From assembly GCF_049341845.1 (NCBI RefSeq), contig NZ_JBMPIT010000007.1, forward strand, positions 186,001 through 250,000: a stretch of DNA of 64,000 bases, given 5' to 3'. Every line of letters begins with the position of its first letter. The stretch's first letter is position 1. Under the pieces are notes generated by a model. It was not told where the DNA came from and did not search any database. It was given only the letters and a program-made list of their open reading frames with translations. Below, in pieces: positions 26,305-34,287 of this stretch. Origin of the DNA: Curtobacterium guangdongense (lineage in GTDB: Bacteria; Actinomycetota; Actinomycetes; Actinomycetales; Microbacteriaceae). The position numbers were made by a program, and so were the translations under genes.

Positions 26305-27544
26305 GGCCGCGTGCGACGAGCAGCGCGAGCACCGCGACGACCGCCGCAACGAGCATCACGATCGCCAGGGGCGCCGCGGTCGCCGAGCCGCCGATGCTCA
26401 CGAGCGGGGACACCAGCGCGGCGAGGCCGAACTGCAGCGCGCCGAGCACGGCGGACGCACTCCCCGCCGCGGACGGGACGGCACCGAGTGCCAAGGCCGT
26501 CGCGTTCCCGAGCACGAGTCCGAGGCTGCCGACCGCGGTGAAGAGCGGCACGGCGAGGAAGAGCACCGGCGCGGACGTGACGACCAGCACCGCGAACGCC
26601 ACCGTCGACGCGAGCACCAGCACGATGCCGAGCGACAGCACGCCGACGACCGAACGCGTCTCGGTGAGCTTGGCGGACAGGATGCTCACGCCCATCAGCG
26701 CGAACGCGTTGATGCCGAACGCGATGCCGTAGCCGACCGTGCCGAAGCCGATCATGTCCTGGTACAGGAACGGTGACGCCGAGATGTACGCCATCATCAC
26801 CGCGAACGCGAAGCCGAACACCGCGGTGTAGCCGAGGAACGTCCGCGAGCGCAGTGCCCGAACCGGCGAACCCGACGACGTCCGTGCCGCTCGCAGCGCT
26901 GCACGGTGCGAGCGGAGGTGGGTCTCGCGGATCACGGCGAGCACCGCCACGAGCATGACGACCGACAGGCCGAGCACGACGGTGAGCAGCCCGCGCCAGC
27001 CGATCGGCCCGGTGAGCAGCCCACCGAGCAGGGGCGCGACGACCGGGGCGACGCCGCCGACGATCATCATGAGCGAGAACGCCTTCGCTGCGGGCTTGCC
27101 GGTCGCCAGGTCGGAGATGACCGCACGGCCGATCACCATGCCGGCCGCACCGCCGAGGCCCTGCAGGAGCCGGGCGACGATGAGCACGCCGACGTTCGGC
27201 GCGAGCACGGCTGCCGCACTGGCGAGCACGCAGAGCACCGCCCCGGCGATCAGCGGCGGCACCCGGCCGAACCGGTCGGAGAGCGGCCCGAAGACGAGCT
27301 GCCCCGCGGTGACCCCGACCAGGAAGGCCGTGAGCGTGAGCTGGACGGTCGTGGCCGAGGTCTGCAGCTCGACCGTCATCTCGGGGAAAGCCGGCAGGTA
27401 CAGGTCGGTGGCGAACGGGGCCACCGCGCTGAGCAGCCCGAGCACGAGCAGCAGCGCCGTGGTGATGCCCTGCTGTCGGGGTGCGGCCGCAGCCGTCGTG
27501 GGTGTCGCGTCGTGCGCGCGGATGGATCCGGTGTCCGTCGTCAT
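26291..27544 (-). CDS. MFS drug exporter, Bcr/CflA subfamily
   Basis: The 417-residue protein has about twelve membrane helices and the subfamily marks: YLPAFPEMTVEL after helix 1, GQLVFGPLSDRFGRVPPLI (loop 2-3 motif A) and VIGRAVISDL. The family expels drugs such as bicyclomycin by proton antiport. The start is set at MTTDTGSIR, because the operators and a TATGAT hexamer lie directly upstream. It diverges from a MarR gene across 68 bp holding two palindromes. Confidence 0.88.
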   Translation of the reverse strand: MTTDTGSIRAHDATPTTAAAAPRQQGITTALLLVLGLLSAVAPFATDLYLPAFPEMTVELQTSATTVQLTLTAFLVGVTAGQLVFGPLSDRFGRVPPLIAGAVLCVLASAAAVLAPNVGVLIVARLLQGLGGAAGMVIGRAVISDLATGKPAAKAFSLMMIVGGVAPVVAPLLGGLLTGPIGWRGLLTVVLGLSVVMLVAVLAVIRETHLRSHRAALRAARTSSGSPVRALRSRTFLGYTAVFGFAFAVMMAYISASPFLYQDMIGFGTVGYGIAFGINAFALMGVSILSAKLTETRSVVGVLSLGIVLVLASTVAFAVLVVTSAPVLFLAVPLFTAVGSLGLVLGNATALALGAVPSAAGSASAVLGALQFGLAALVSPLVSIGGSATAAPLAIVMLVAAVVAVLALLVARGRRAG

Positions 27545-27612
27545 GATTATGAAATCATAACCCAATGGTTGTGAATGCATAACCCCGGTGCGCGGGCGCT
27601 ACAGTGCTGCCC
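27545..27612. promoter_or_regulatory. MFS/MarR divergent promoters with two operators
   Basis: TTATGA-AA-TCATAA (27547-27560) is a perfect inverted repeat, and GGTTGTG-AATG-CATAACC (27567-27584) is a second with one mismatch. Their centres are 22 bp apart, two helical turns. The first overlaps TATGAT, a -10 for the MFS gene. TACAGT (27600-27605) stands 7 nt before the MarR ATG. A MarR dimer on each site could repress both genes. Confidence 0.72.
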
Positions 27613-28050
27613 ATGGGACGACCGGTGACCGATGACGTGCTGGCCGAGCTGGCCGAGGCCGTGCTCCGGATCTCCCGCGAGATCGACCCGCACGGCACCC
27701 CGGCGCTCGACATCGTGCCGCTCACCGGGACCGAGGCGCTCGTGATGCGCTGGATCGACACGCACGCGGGCACCTCACCGAGCGCGACCGCGGAGGCCAC
27801 CGCACTCCATCGGAGCAACCTCAGCGCGGCCCTCCGCTCCCTCGTCGCGAAGGGCATGGTCGACCGTCGCGTGGATCCGGCCGACGCACGTCTGGTCCAG
27901 CTGTTCCCGACCGAGCGGGCGGCGGAGAACATCGCGATCCTGCGCGCCCACTGGGCCGCCAAGCTACGGAACGCCCTCGGTGGCGACGACGGCGGCGTGC
28001 GGGATGCCCTCGCCCTGCTCACCCGGCTCGACGGCGGGCTACGGGGCTGA
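27613..28050 (+). CDS. MarR family transcriptional regulator of the divergent exporter
   Basis: The 145-residue winged-helix protein has LTGTEALVMRWIDTHAGTSP, then LHRSNLSAALRSLVAKGMVD (recognition helix) and RRVDPADARLVQLFPT (wing), at about residues 35-100. It diverges from the Bcr/CflA exporter and should repress it and itself. The transcript is probably leaderless (TACAGT, 7 nt, ATG). Its 3' end overlaps the convergent soxR gene by 12 bp. Confidence 0.88.
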   Translation: MGRPVTDDVLAELAEAVLRISREIDPHGTPALDIVPLTGTEALVMRWIDTHAGTSPSATAEATALHRSNLSAALRSLVAKGMVDRRVDPADARLVQLFPTERAAENIAILRAHWAAKLRNALGGDDGGVRDALALLTRLDGGLRG

Positions 28051-28524
28051 CGGCTCCTCGTCCTCGATGGGCAGGAGTCGACGGGCGCCGTGCCCCTCGG
28101 CAGCGAGCGCGTCGCCCGGGTTCATCACCAGGCAGGCGTTCAGCGAGACGCAGCCGCACCCGATGCACTGCGTCATCTCCTGCTGCAGGCGTTCGAGTTC
28201 CAGCTGCCGGGCCCGGAGTCGTGCACGCCACCGTTCGTTCAGCCGGTTCCAGTCCCGGAGCGACGGCATCCGGTCCTCCGGCAGGGTCGCGAACTGCTCG
28301 GCGACCTCGCTCAGCGGGATGCCGAGCCGTTTCGCCACCTGGATGATCGCGATCCGTCGTTCCGTGTGTCGCGGGTACAGCCGGGTCCCGCCGTCGGTCC
28401 GCTCCGGGTGGATCAGGCCCTTGCGTTCGTAGAAGTGCAGCGCCGACGCTGCCACCCCGGTGCGCGCCACGACCTCGCCGATCGTCAGCAGGTCAGTGGG
28501 TTTCGGACGCGGGATCTCGACCAT
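28039..28524 (-). CDS. soxR: SoxR-type redox-sensing MerR family activator
   Basis: The 161-residue protein has the MerR helix-turn-helix and wing (TIGEVVARTGVAASALHFYE, then GLIHPERTDGGTRLYPR), a dimerisation helix and the [2Fe-2S] ligand motif CIGCGCVSLNAC near residue 125, diagnostic of SoxR. In actinobacteria SoxR responds to redox-active compounds and switches on a few efflux and oxidoreductase genes. A 24-bp palindrome covers its start codon. TAGGAT, 7 nt, then ATG implies a leaderless, self-regulated transcript. Confidence 0.9.
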   Translation of the reverse strand: MVEIPRPKPTDLLTIGEVVARTGVAASALHFYERKGLIHPERTDGGTRLYPRHTERRIAIIQVAKRLGIPLSEVAEQFATLPEDRMPSLRDWNRLNERWRARLRARQLELERLQQEMTQCIGCGCVSLNACLVMNPGDALAAEGHGARRLLPIEDEEPSAP

Positions 28525-28535
28525 GGTCGAGATCC
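28512..28535. promoter_or_regulatory. soxR: Palindromic operator over the soxR start codon
   Basis: A perfect 24-bp palindrome, with half-site GGATCTCGACCA, is centred on the soxR ATG and overlaps its -10 (TAGGAT, 28532-28537). Its inner 22 bp match 17 of 22 positions in the palindrome at 39382-39403 and resemble the SoxR box pattern CTCrA-N6-TyGAG. Binding here would repress soxR. Confidence 0.6.
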
Positions 28536-28551
28536 TACGGATCTGACGGAC

Positions 28552-28584
28552 GGGAGGCTCGTGGGGCGCCGCCACGAGCCTCCC
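28552..28584. terminator. Hairpin between the DUF1801 and soxR genes (repeat family A, copy 3)
   Basis: GGGAGGCTCGTGG (28552-28564) pairs exactly with CCACGAGCCTCCC (28572-28584) around 7 nt. It lies downstream of the DUF1801 gene and upstream of soxR on the same strand, so it can end the DUF1801 transcript. Confidence 0.78.
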
Positions 28585-28601
28585 TCTCGTTGCTGGTCGC
28601 G

Positions 28602-29057
28602 TCAGGCGACCGCTCGGCGGATCAGGTCGGCCACCGTCGCCTCGTCGGCAGCGCTGAACGCCGGCGTGATCGCCCACGACGTCGGCCAGAACGACCCGTC
28701 GTCGAGCTGCGCGGGGTCCTGGAAGCCGAGTGTCGCGTAGCGCGCCTTGAACTTCGCGGCGTCCTGGAAGAAGAACACCACCTTGCCGTCCTTGGCGTAC
28801 GCGGGCATCCCGTACCAGAGGCGCGGGGCGAGCTCGGGCGCGGCCTCGAGCGCGATGCGGTGGATGCGCTCCGCGAGCTCCCGGTCCGGCGAGGGCATCT
28901 CGGCGATCTTGTCGACGACTGCCTGCGCCTCGGCCGCCGCCTTCTCCGCCTTGGTCCCCGTGCGGGTCCGTGCGGTGCGCTTCTCGGCGGCGTACTCCGT
29001 CATCGCAGCGCGTTCCTCGTCCGTGAACGTGCCCTCGGTCTTCGTCGTCCGTGCCAT
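28602..29057 (-). CDS. DUF1801 domain protein
   Basis: The 151-residue protein has a basic, Ala/Lys-rich N-terminal coil (residues ~15-50) and a DUF1801 fold around APRLWYGMPAYAKDGKVVFFF and ARYATLGFQDPAQLDDG. The family includes YdhG-like proteins once called iron chaperones; its function is not settled. GGAAGG precedes the ATG by about 8 nt. Confidence 0.78.
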   Translation of the reverse strand: MARTTKTEGTFTDEERAAMTEYAAEKRTARTRTGTKAEKAAAEAQAVVDKIAEMPSPDRELAERIHRIALEAAPELAPRLWYGMPAYAKDGKVVFFFQDAAKFKARYATLGFQDPAQLDDGSFWPTSWAITPAFSAADEATVADLIRRAVA

Positions 29058-29151
29058 GGTCGGCCCTTCCTCGTCGTTGCGTCGAGGCTCGCGCGCGGAC
29101 CACGCCGTCGCTTCTCGGAATCTGCTCGGAACCCCCAAGTTCGCATAACAC

Positions 29152-29180
29152 TTGATCGACTATGAAGTATCTAATATGTT
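29152..29180 (+). promoter_or_regulatory. AT-rich promoter before the small ORF
   Basis: TTGATC (29152-29157), a 17-bp spacer and TATGTT (29175-29180) lie in a markedly AT-rich block. CATAAC (29144-29149) and GTTATG (29178-29183) flank it as inverted arms and could bind a regulator. The start of transcription would leave a leader of about 40 nt containing a GAGGAG ribosome-binding site. Confidence 0.5.
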
Positions 29181-29227
29181 ATGTGTATTCGGACTCGCCA
29201 GGGAGTCCACACCACGAGGAGCCCACC

Positions 29228-29395
29228 ATGACCGCAGTCGCCGCGACCACTCGACCTGCCGCCATCCCCGCTGCACGGATGCCGCTCGACGCGGTCCTCG
29301 GCGGACTCGAGCGTGCCGCGGCGCGTCTGCCGCACGCAGCAGCACTGCCGGTCATGGTGGCGCATGCCGCACTGTCGACCGTCGCCTACCGCTGA
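29228..29395 (+). CDS. Small protein of unknown function
   Basis: The 55-residue frame has a GAGGAG ribosome-binding site 6 nt before the ATG and a plausible promoter upstream, which supports real expression. The product is Ala-rich and amphipathic (LDAVLGGLERAAARLPHAAA, then LPVMVAHAALSTVAYR) and could be membrane-associated. No family is recognised. Confidence 0.45.
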   Translation: MTAVAATTRPAAIPAARMPLDAVLGGLERAAARLPHAAALPVMVAHAALSTVAYR

Positions 29396-29434
29396 CCCGG
29401 TGGGCGTTCCTGCCCACAACGCCCGCGATGGGAA

Positions 29435-29543
29435 GTCGAATCGCGCGTAGGAGGTCGGAAAATCGGGCCACCTACGCGCGATTCGACCCCCTACGCGCGA
29501 TTCGACCGACTCCGACCGACCGACCCCCTACGCACGAATCGAC
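29435..29543. repeat. Four-armed repeat cluster, family C
   Basis: GTCGAATCGCGCGTAGG (29435-29451) is the exact reverse complement of 29471-29487; the same 17-mer follows again at 29490-29506, and a copy with two mismatches lies at 29527-29543. One inverted and three direct arms are thus clustered in 109 bp. The last copy encodes the final codons and stop of the aldo/keto reductase on the minus strand. Confidence 0.85.
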
Positions 29544-30568
29544 CGCGCGACCACGCGGCCACGGAGCCGCTCGCGCGTGAGCGCCGGCAGCGGGAACCCC
29601 GTGTCCCGCTCGAGCACGTGCGTCCCCGGCGGCACGATGGCGTCCACCGCGTCGAGGACGTCGTCGTCGAGCACGACCTCGGCCGCCTGCGCGTACGCGT
29701 CCACGTGCGACACCGTCCGCGGCCCGATCACCACCGAGGCCACGTCCGGGTGCGTCAGCGCGAACCCGATCGACAGCTCGAGGAGCGTCAACCCGGCCTC
29801 GTCCGCCAGGCTCCCGAGTCGATCGGCGACCGCGAGCTTCCGCCGGTTCTGCGGCGACCCGATGTCGTACACGTCGGGCTGCTCGACGGCGTGCGGCGAC
29901 CGGGGTTGCACCGTGCCGTCCCGGTAGGCGCCGGCGAGCCACCCGCCGGCGAGCGGCGCCCCCGCGAGCACCCCGAGCCCGAAGCGCCTGGCGACGGGGA
30001 ACACGGTGCGCTCGGCCGTCCTGGTCAGGATCGAGTAGGGCACGTGCGTCGCGGTCGCACTCTTCGCGCCGGAGCGGAGCCACTGCGCCTCGACGAGCTC
30101 CTCGGCGGGGAACCCGGGGATGCCGAAGCTGCGGATCTTGCCCTGCGCGACGAGGTCGGCGAGCGCGTCGAGGGTCTCGTCGAGGGACGTCGCAGGGTCG
30201 GGCCGCGCGGGCTGGTAGAGGTCGATGACGTCGGTGCCGAGCCGTTCGAGGCTCCGCTCGACCGCGCGGAACATCCACCGCCGGCCGGATCCCCGGTGCG
30301 CGGGGTCCTCGTCGACGGGGTCGCCGAACCGCACCGACACGAAGACGTCGTCGCGGCGGCCGGCGAGCGCGGCGCCGACGACGGACTCCGCGAGCCCGGA
30401 TCCGTGCGCGTCCGACACGTCGATCGCGGTGACGCCACGGCCGAGGCCCTCCTGCACGAGGTCCACCGCACCGTCCACGTCCCGCTCCGCGACGCCCGCG
30501 ATGGCCCGCGTGCCGAGCGTCAGCGCGCTGACGGGCGCACCCGTCCGCCCCATGGTCCGCTGCTCCAT
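29528..30568 (-). CDS. Aldo/keto reductase family protein with degenerate catalytic residues
   Basis: The 346-residue protein clearly has the AKR (beta/alpha)8 fold: TAID at residues 47-50, GKIRSFGIPGFPAEEL and SVVIGPRTVSHVD, the cofactor-binding C-terminus. Only Asp50 of the Asp-Tyr-Lys-His tetrad is in place. The Tyr position is His55 (DAHGSG), the Lys position is Arg80 (VSVRFG), and the His position is Ala121 (LYQPARPDP). It may be inactive as a reductase, have altered chemistry or be a regulatory subunit like some AKR beta subunits. TATCGT stands 7 nt before the ATG. Confidence 0.82.
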   Translation of the reverse strand: MEQRTMGRTGAPVSALTLGTRAIAGVAERDVDGAVDLVQEGLGRGVTAIDVSDAHGSGLAESVVGAALAGRRDDVFVSVRFGDPVDEDPAHRGSGRRWMFRAVERSLERLGTDVIDLYQPARPDPATSLDETLDALADLVAQGKIRSFGIPGFPAEELVEAQWLRSGAKSATATHVPYSILTRTAERTVFPVARRFGLGVLAGAPLAGGWLAGAYRDGTVQPRSPHAVEQPDVYDIGSPQNRRKLAVADRLGSLADEAGLTLLELSIGFALTHPDVASVVIGPRTVSHVDAYAQAAEVVLDDDVLDAVDAIVPPGTHVLERDTGFPLPALTRERLRGRVVARSIRA

Positions 30569-30623
30569 GGCCGACACGATATGGGCGACCACGTCCCGAC
30601 GTGACGCGGGTGACGAACCGTGA

Positions 30624-30727
30624 CGAGCCTCCCGTTCGGTCCGCGCGGACGTGACGTTCCGTGACACGCCCTCCCGCGGTCCGCGACGCCGTGTGACGGT
30701 CCGTTGCGACGGAAGACGGGAGGCTCG
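30624..30727. repeat. Widely spaced family A arms (copy 7)
   Basis: CGAGCCTCCCGT (30624-30635) and ACGGGAGGCTCG (30716-30727) are exact complements 80 bp apart. The space between is filled with shorter related pieces (GTGACG, TCCCGCGGTCC, GTCCGTTGCGAC). This is the 193-bp gap between the divergent AKR and substrate-binding protein genes, so promoters of both lie within or beside it. Confidence 0.55.
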
Positions 30728-30761
30728 ACCCGACCCCGCCGGGCTGCCTACGGTCCTCGAC

Positions 30762-32444
30762 ATGACCCGATCCGACACCGCACGGCGCTCCGTGCGGAAG
30801 CGCGCTACCGCGGCGCTCGCCGCTGCCGCCGCGACCGTGGTGCTCCTCGCCGGCTGCTCCGCCGGCGCTGCCTCGGCGACCCGCGACACCGGGCCGGTGC
30901 GCGGCGGGAACCTCGTCTACGCGACGGACCGTGAGCCGACGTGCCTCGACCCCCACAACTCCGGGGACATGCCGCAGACGTACATCGCCCGGCAGTACCT
31001 GGACTCGCTCGTGTCGCTGCAGCAGGACGGCTCGGTCAAGCCGTGGCTCGCGTCGAGCTGGACGATCTCGGACGACGGCACGCAGTACGACTTCACGCTG
31101 AAGCAGGGCGTGGAGTTCACCGACGGCACCCCGTTCGACGCCCAGGCAGTCGTGGACAACTTCACGCAGATCCTCGACCCGGCGACGCAGTCCTCGACCG
31201 ACCTGCTCTACCTGACCGGGTACTTCGACAAGGCCACCGCGATCAGCGACCACGTCGTGCGGATCACCCTGAAGCGGCCGTACTCGCCGCTCCTCGCCGC
31301 ACTGTCGCAGGCGTTCTTCGGCATGGAGTCGCCGAAGGCCATGGCGCGGGGGCTCGCCGCGAACTGCGAGTCGCCGGTCGGCACGGGGCCGTTCAAGGTC
31401 GTGGCGTGGAACCACGAGCGGGACGTCGAGCTCGTCCGGAACGACGCCTACAACAGCGCCCCGGCTGATGCGAAGCACCAGGGTCCCGCCTACCTCGACG
31501 GCATCACGTGGAAGTTCCTCAAGGACAACACCACGCGGTACGGCGCGCTCAGCTCGGGCGAAGCGGACGTCATCTTCAACGTCCCGCCGGAGAGCGAGGG
31601 TCTGGCGAAGTCGGACCCCTCGATCGAACTGCAGTCGTTCGTGCACTCTGGAGCGCCGTTCAGCCTCGACATCAACACGAAGAGCACGGTCTTCAGCGAC
31701 ATCCGGGTCCGGAAGGCGTTCGTGCACGCCTCGGACGCGAAGGAAGCCGTGGAGAGCGCCTACAACGGGGTGTTCCCCTACGAGGGGAACAACGTCTCCT
31801 CGGGGACGCCGCACTACGACGCGGCGTACCACGAGCCCTTCCCGTACGACCCGGCCGAGGCGAAGCGGCTCCTCGACGAGGCCGGCTGGACCGGACGCGA
31901 CGCGGACGGCTACCGGACCAAGGACGGCGAGACGCTGACGGTGAAGTTGCCGTACAACGCCGACTCCGCGGAGACCCCGCCGGCCGACGTCACGATCCTG
32001 CAGGACATCCAGGCGATGGAGAAGCGCGTCGGGGTCAAGGTCGTGCTGCAGGCGCTGGACTCGTCCTCGATGAACGCGGTGTGGGGCAACCCGAAGGCGT
32101 ACGACCTGCTCGGGAACTACTGGAACAGCCCGACGCCGCACGTGATGTACATCAAGTACTCGAAGGCGACCTACGACGTCGACAACGGCCAGAACTCGGC
32201 GTTCGCGTACGACGACGAGCTCGACCGGCTGCTCATCGCGGGCACGGCGACGACCGACCCGGCCGAGCAGGCGAGGTACTACTCGGCGGCCCAGAAGCGA
32301 CTGTCGTCGGAGGCCTGGACGCTGCCGCTCTACCCGATCCAGACCCGCCTCGGCATCTCCGACCGCGTCGGCGGCGTGTGGATCGAACCCAGCGAGGGCG
32401 AACCCGTCCTCTCCGACGCCTACCTGATCGACGGAGGCAAGTGA
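30762..32444 (+). CDS. ABC transporter substrate-binding lipoprotein (SBP family 5), second importer
   Basis: The 560-residue protein has a signal with lipobox VVLLAGC near residues 24-30 and the family-5 fold (GGNLVYATDREPTCLDPHN, then SWTISDDGTQYDFTLKQGVEF). Its close coupling to two permeases, a double ATPase and a flavin monooxygenase suggests import of a peptide-like or sulfur-containing compound. TACGGT stands 7 nt before the ATG, so the operon is probably transcribed as a leaderless message. Confidence 0.9.
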   Translation: MTRSDTARRSVRKRATAALAAAAATVVLLAGCSAGAASATRDTGPVRGGNLVYATDREPTCLDPHNSGDMPQTYIARQYLDSLVSLQQDGSVKPWLASSWTISDDGTQYDFTLKQGVEFTDGTPFDAQAVVDNFTQILDPATQSSTDLLYLTGYFDKATAISDHVVRITLKRPYSPLLAALSQAFFGMESPKAMARGLAANCESPVGTGPFKVVAWNHERDVELVRNDAYNSAPADAKHQGPAYLDGITWKFLKDNTTRYGALSSGEADVIFNVPPESEGLAKSDPSIELQSFVHSGAPFSLDINTKSTVFSDIRVRKAFVHASDAKEAVESAYNGVFPYEGNNVSSGTPHYDAAYHEPFPYDPAEAKRLLDEAGWTGRDADGYRTKDGETLTVKLPYNADSAETPPADVTILQDIQAMEKRVGVKVVLQALDSSSMNAVWGNPKAYDLLGNYWNSPTPHVMYIKYSKATYDVDNGQNSAFAYDDELDRLLIAGTATTDPAEQARYYSAAQKRLSSEAWTLPLYPIQTRLGISDRVGGVWIEPSEGEPVLSDAYLIDGGK

Positions 32445-33382
32445 TGGTCATCCGAGTCGCACGACGCATCGTCGAGGCGGTGGTCCTGCTCCTCGCCGTC
32501 GGCACGATCGTGTTCTTCCTCGAGCACGCCGTGCCCGGCGACCCCGCGGTCGCGATCCTCGGCGGCGCCGCTGCACACCCCACGAAGGAGGCGGTCGCCG
32601 CGGTCACCGAGCAGTACGGCTTCGACCGGCCGCTCATCGCGCAGTACGGCGACTTCCTCGGCGGGCTGTTCCGACTCGACTTCGGGGAGTCCTACACGCT
32701 GAAGCAGTCCGTCACGAGCGTCATCGCGGGGCAGATCGGCCCGACCCTGGCGCTGACGGTGTCCGCGCTCGTCATCGCGTGGCTGCTCTCGATCGCGTCG
32801 ACGCTCCTCACCGCCGGTCGCCCGGGCATCGTCGGACGCCTCGGCTCCGTCGTCGAGACCGTCGCCGCGGGGCTCCCGCAGTTCTGGCTCGGCCTCGTGC
32901 TGCTCCTGGTCTTCGCGGTGCAGCTGCACTGGTTCCCGGTCATCGGCTCCGGTCCGCTCGGCATCGTCCTGCCCGCCCTGACGCTGGCGATCCCGCTCGC
33001 CGGGTTCCTCGGGCAGGTCACCCGCGACGAGTTCGAGGACAAGCAGCAGCAGCCGTTCGTCCTCTCCGCCCGCAGTCGGGGCCTGTCCGAGCGCGCCATC
33101 CGCGGGAAGTACGTGCTCCGGCACGCGGCGCTCCCCGGCGTGACGCTGTCCGGCTGGGGCCTCGGCTCGCTCGTCTCCGGCGCCGTCATCGCCGAGGTCG
33201 TCTTCGCCCGCCAGGGCATCGGGCAGGTCCTGGTCACGGCCGTGAGCGCGCAGGACCTGCCGCTCGTGATCGGCATCACCTTCGTCGTGGCGCTCGTCTA
33301 CGTCGTGGCGAACATCCTCACCGACATCGCGTACGTCGTGATCGACCCACGACTGCGCCGCACGACGGGAGCCGCAGCATGA
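32444..33382 (+). CDS. ABC transporter permease, DppB type, second importer
   Basis: The 312-residue protein has a first membrane helix (VVLLLAVGTIVFFLEHAVPG), the YGFDRPLIAQYGDFLGGLF region, several further helices and the coupling loop LSARSRGLSERAIRGKYVL near residue 208. Its ATG shares one base with the binding-protein stop (TGATG), so translation is coupled. Confidence 0.9.
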   Translation: MVIRVARRIVEAVVLLLAVGTIVFFLEHAVPGDPAVAILGGAAAHPTKEAVAAVTEQYGFDRPLIAQYGDFLGGLFRLDFGESYTLKQSVTSVIAGQIGPTLALTVSALVIAWLLSIASTLLTAGRPGIVGRLGSVVETVAAGLPQFWLGLVLLLVFAVQLHWFPVIGSGPLGIVLPALTLAIPLAGFLGQVTRDEFEDKQQQPFVLSARSRGLSERAIRGKYVLRHAALPGVTLSGWGLGSLVSGAVIAEVVFARQGIGQVLVTAVSAQDLPLVIGITFVVALVYVVANILTDIAYVVIDPRLRRTTGAAA

Positions 33383-34287
33383 CCACCGCAACGATCGCAC
33401 CCAGCGAACCGACGGCCCTGGGGCCGGCACCGGTCCCGACCGCCACCGGCGCGACCAAGGTGCGCAGAGCCTCCCACCCGTTGCGCCGCGTCTCGTTCTG
33501 GCTGGCCGCAGCGTTCATCGCGCTCGTCGCGGTGGCGGCCCTCTGGCCGTCCCTGCTCGCGCCGCAGGACCCGCTCGCCATCGACCTCGGCAAGAGCTTC
33601 GACGCACCCAGCGCGCAGCACGTGTTCGGGACCGACCAGTCCGGCCGCGACGTCTACTCGCGGGTCGTGCACGGCGCCGGCCAGTCGGTCCTGATCGGCG
33701 TCGGGGCGACCTCGCTCGGACTCGCGGGGGCCGTGCTGCTCGGGGTCCTCGGCGGGCTCGGCGGCCGTGCCGTCGACGCCGTCGTGACCCGCGTGATCGA
33801 GGTGCTCTACGCGTTCCCGGGAATCCTCCTCGCGCTCATCCTGATCGCCGTGTTCGGGTCGAGTGCGGGGACGCAGATCCTCGCCGTCGGCATCGCGACC
33901 ATCCCCGGGTACGCACGGATGGTCCGCGGGCAGGTGCTCGCCGTCCGTGGTGCGCCGTACGTGCAGGCGGAGCGGGCACTCGGACACTCCTCGGCTCACG
34001 TGCTGTTCCGCACGCTGCTGCCGAACGCGTTCCGGCCGCTCACCGTCCTGGTCACGCTCGGCATCGGGCAGGCGATCGTCTGGGCGTCGGCGCTCGGGTT
34101 CCTCGGCATGGGCGTGCAGCCCCCGGCGCCGGAGTGGGGCGCGATGCTCAACGCCGGCCGCAACTACCTGCAGCAGGCGTGGTGGCTCGACTTCTGGCCC
34201 GGTGTCGTGATCGTGCTGCTCGCCCTGTCGCTGACCGCCGTCGGTCGCGCCGTGCAGACCCTGACCCAGCCTGGAGGCCCCCGGTGA
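33379..34287 (+). CDS. ABC transporter permease, DppC type, second importer
   Basis: The 302-residue protein has a ~35-residue cytoplasmic tail, a first helix (FWLAAAFIALVAVAALWPSL), the family motif HVFGTDQSGRDVYSRVVHGA near residue 75 and the coupling loop QAERALGHSSAHVLFRTLL near residue 196. It overlaps the gene on each side by 4 bp. Confidence 0.9.
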   Translation: MTTATIAPSEPTALGPAPVPTATGATKVRRASHPLRRVSFWLAAAFIALVAVAALWPSLLAPQDPLAIDLGKSFDAPSAQHVFGTDQSGRDVYSRVVHGAGQSVLIGVGATSLGLAGAVLLGVLGGLGGRAVDAVVTRVIEVLYAFPGILLALILIAVFGSSAGTQILAVGIATIPGYARMVRGQVLAVRGAPYVQAERALGHSSAHVLFRTLLPNAFRPLTVLVTLGIGQAIVWASALGFLGMGVQPPAPEWGAMLNAGRNYLQQAWWLDFWPGVVIVLLALSLTAVGRAVQTLTQPGGPR

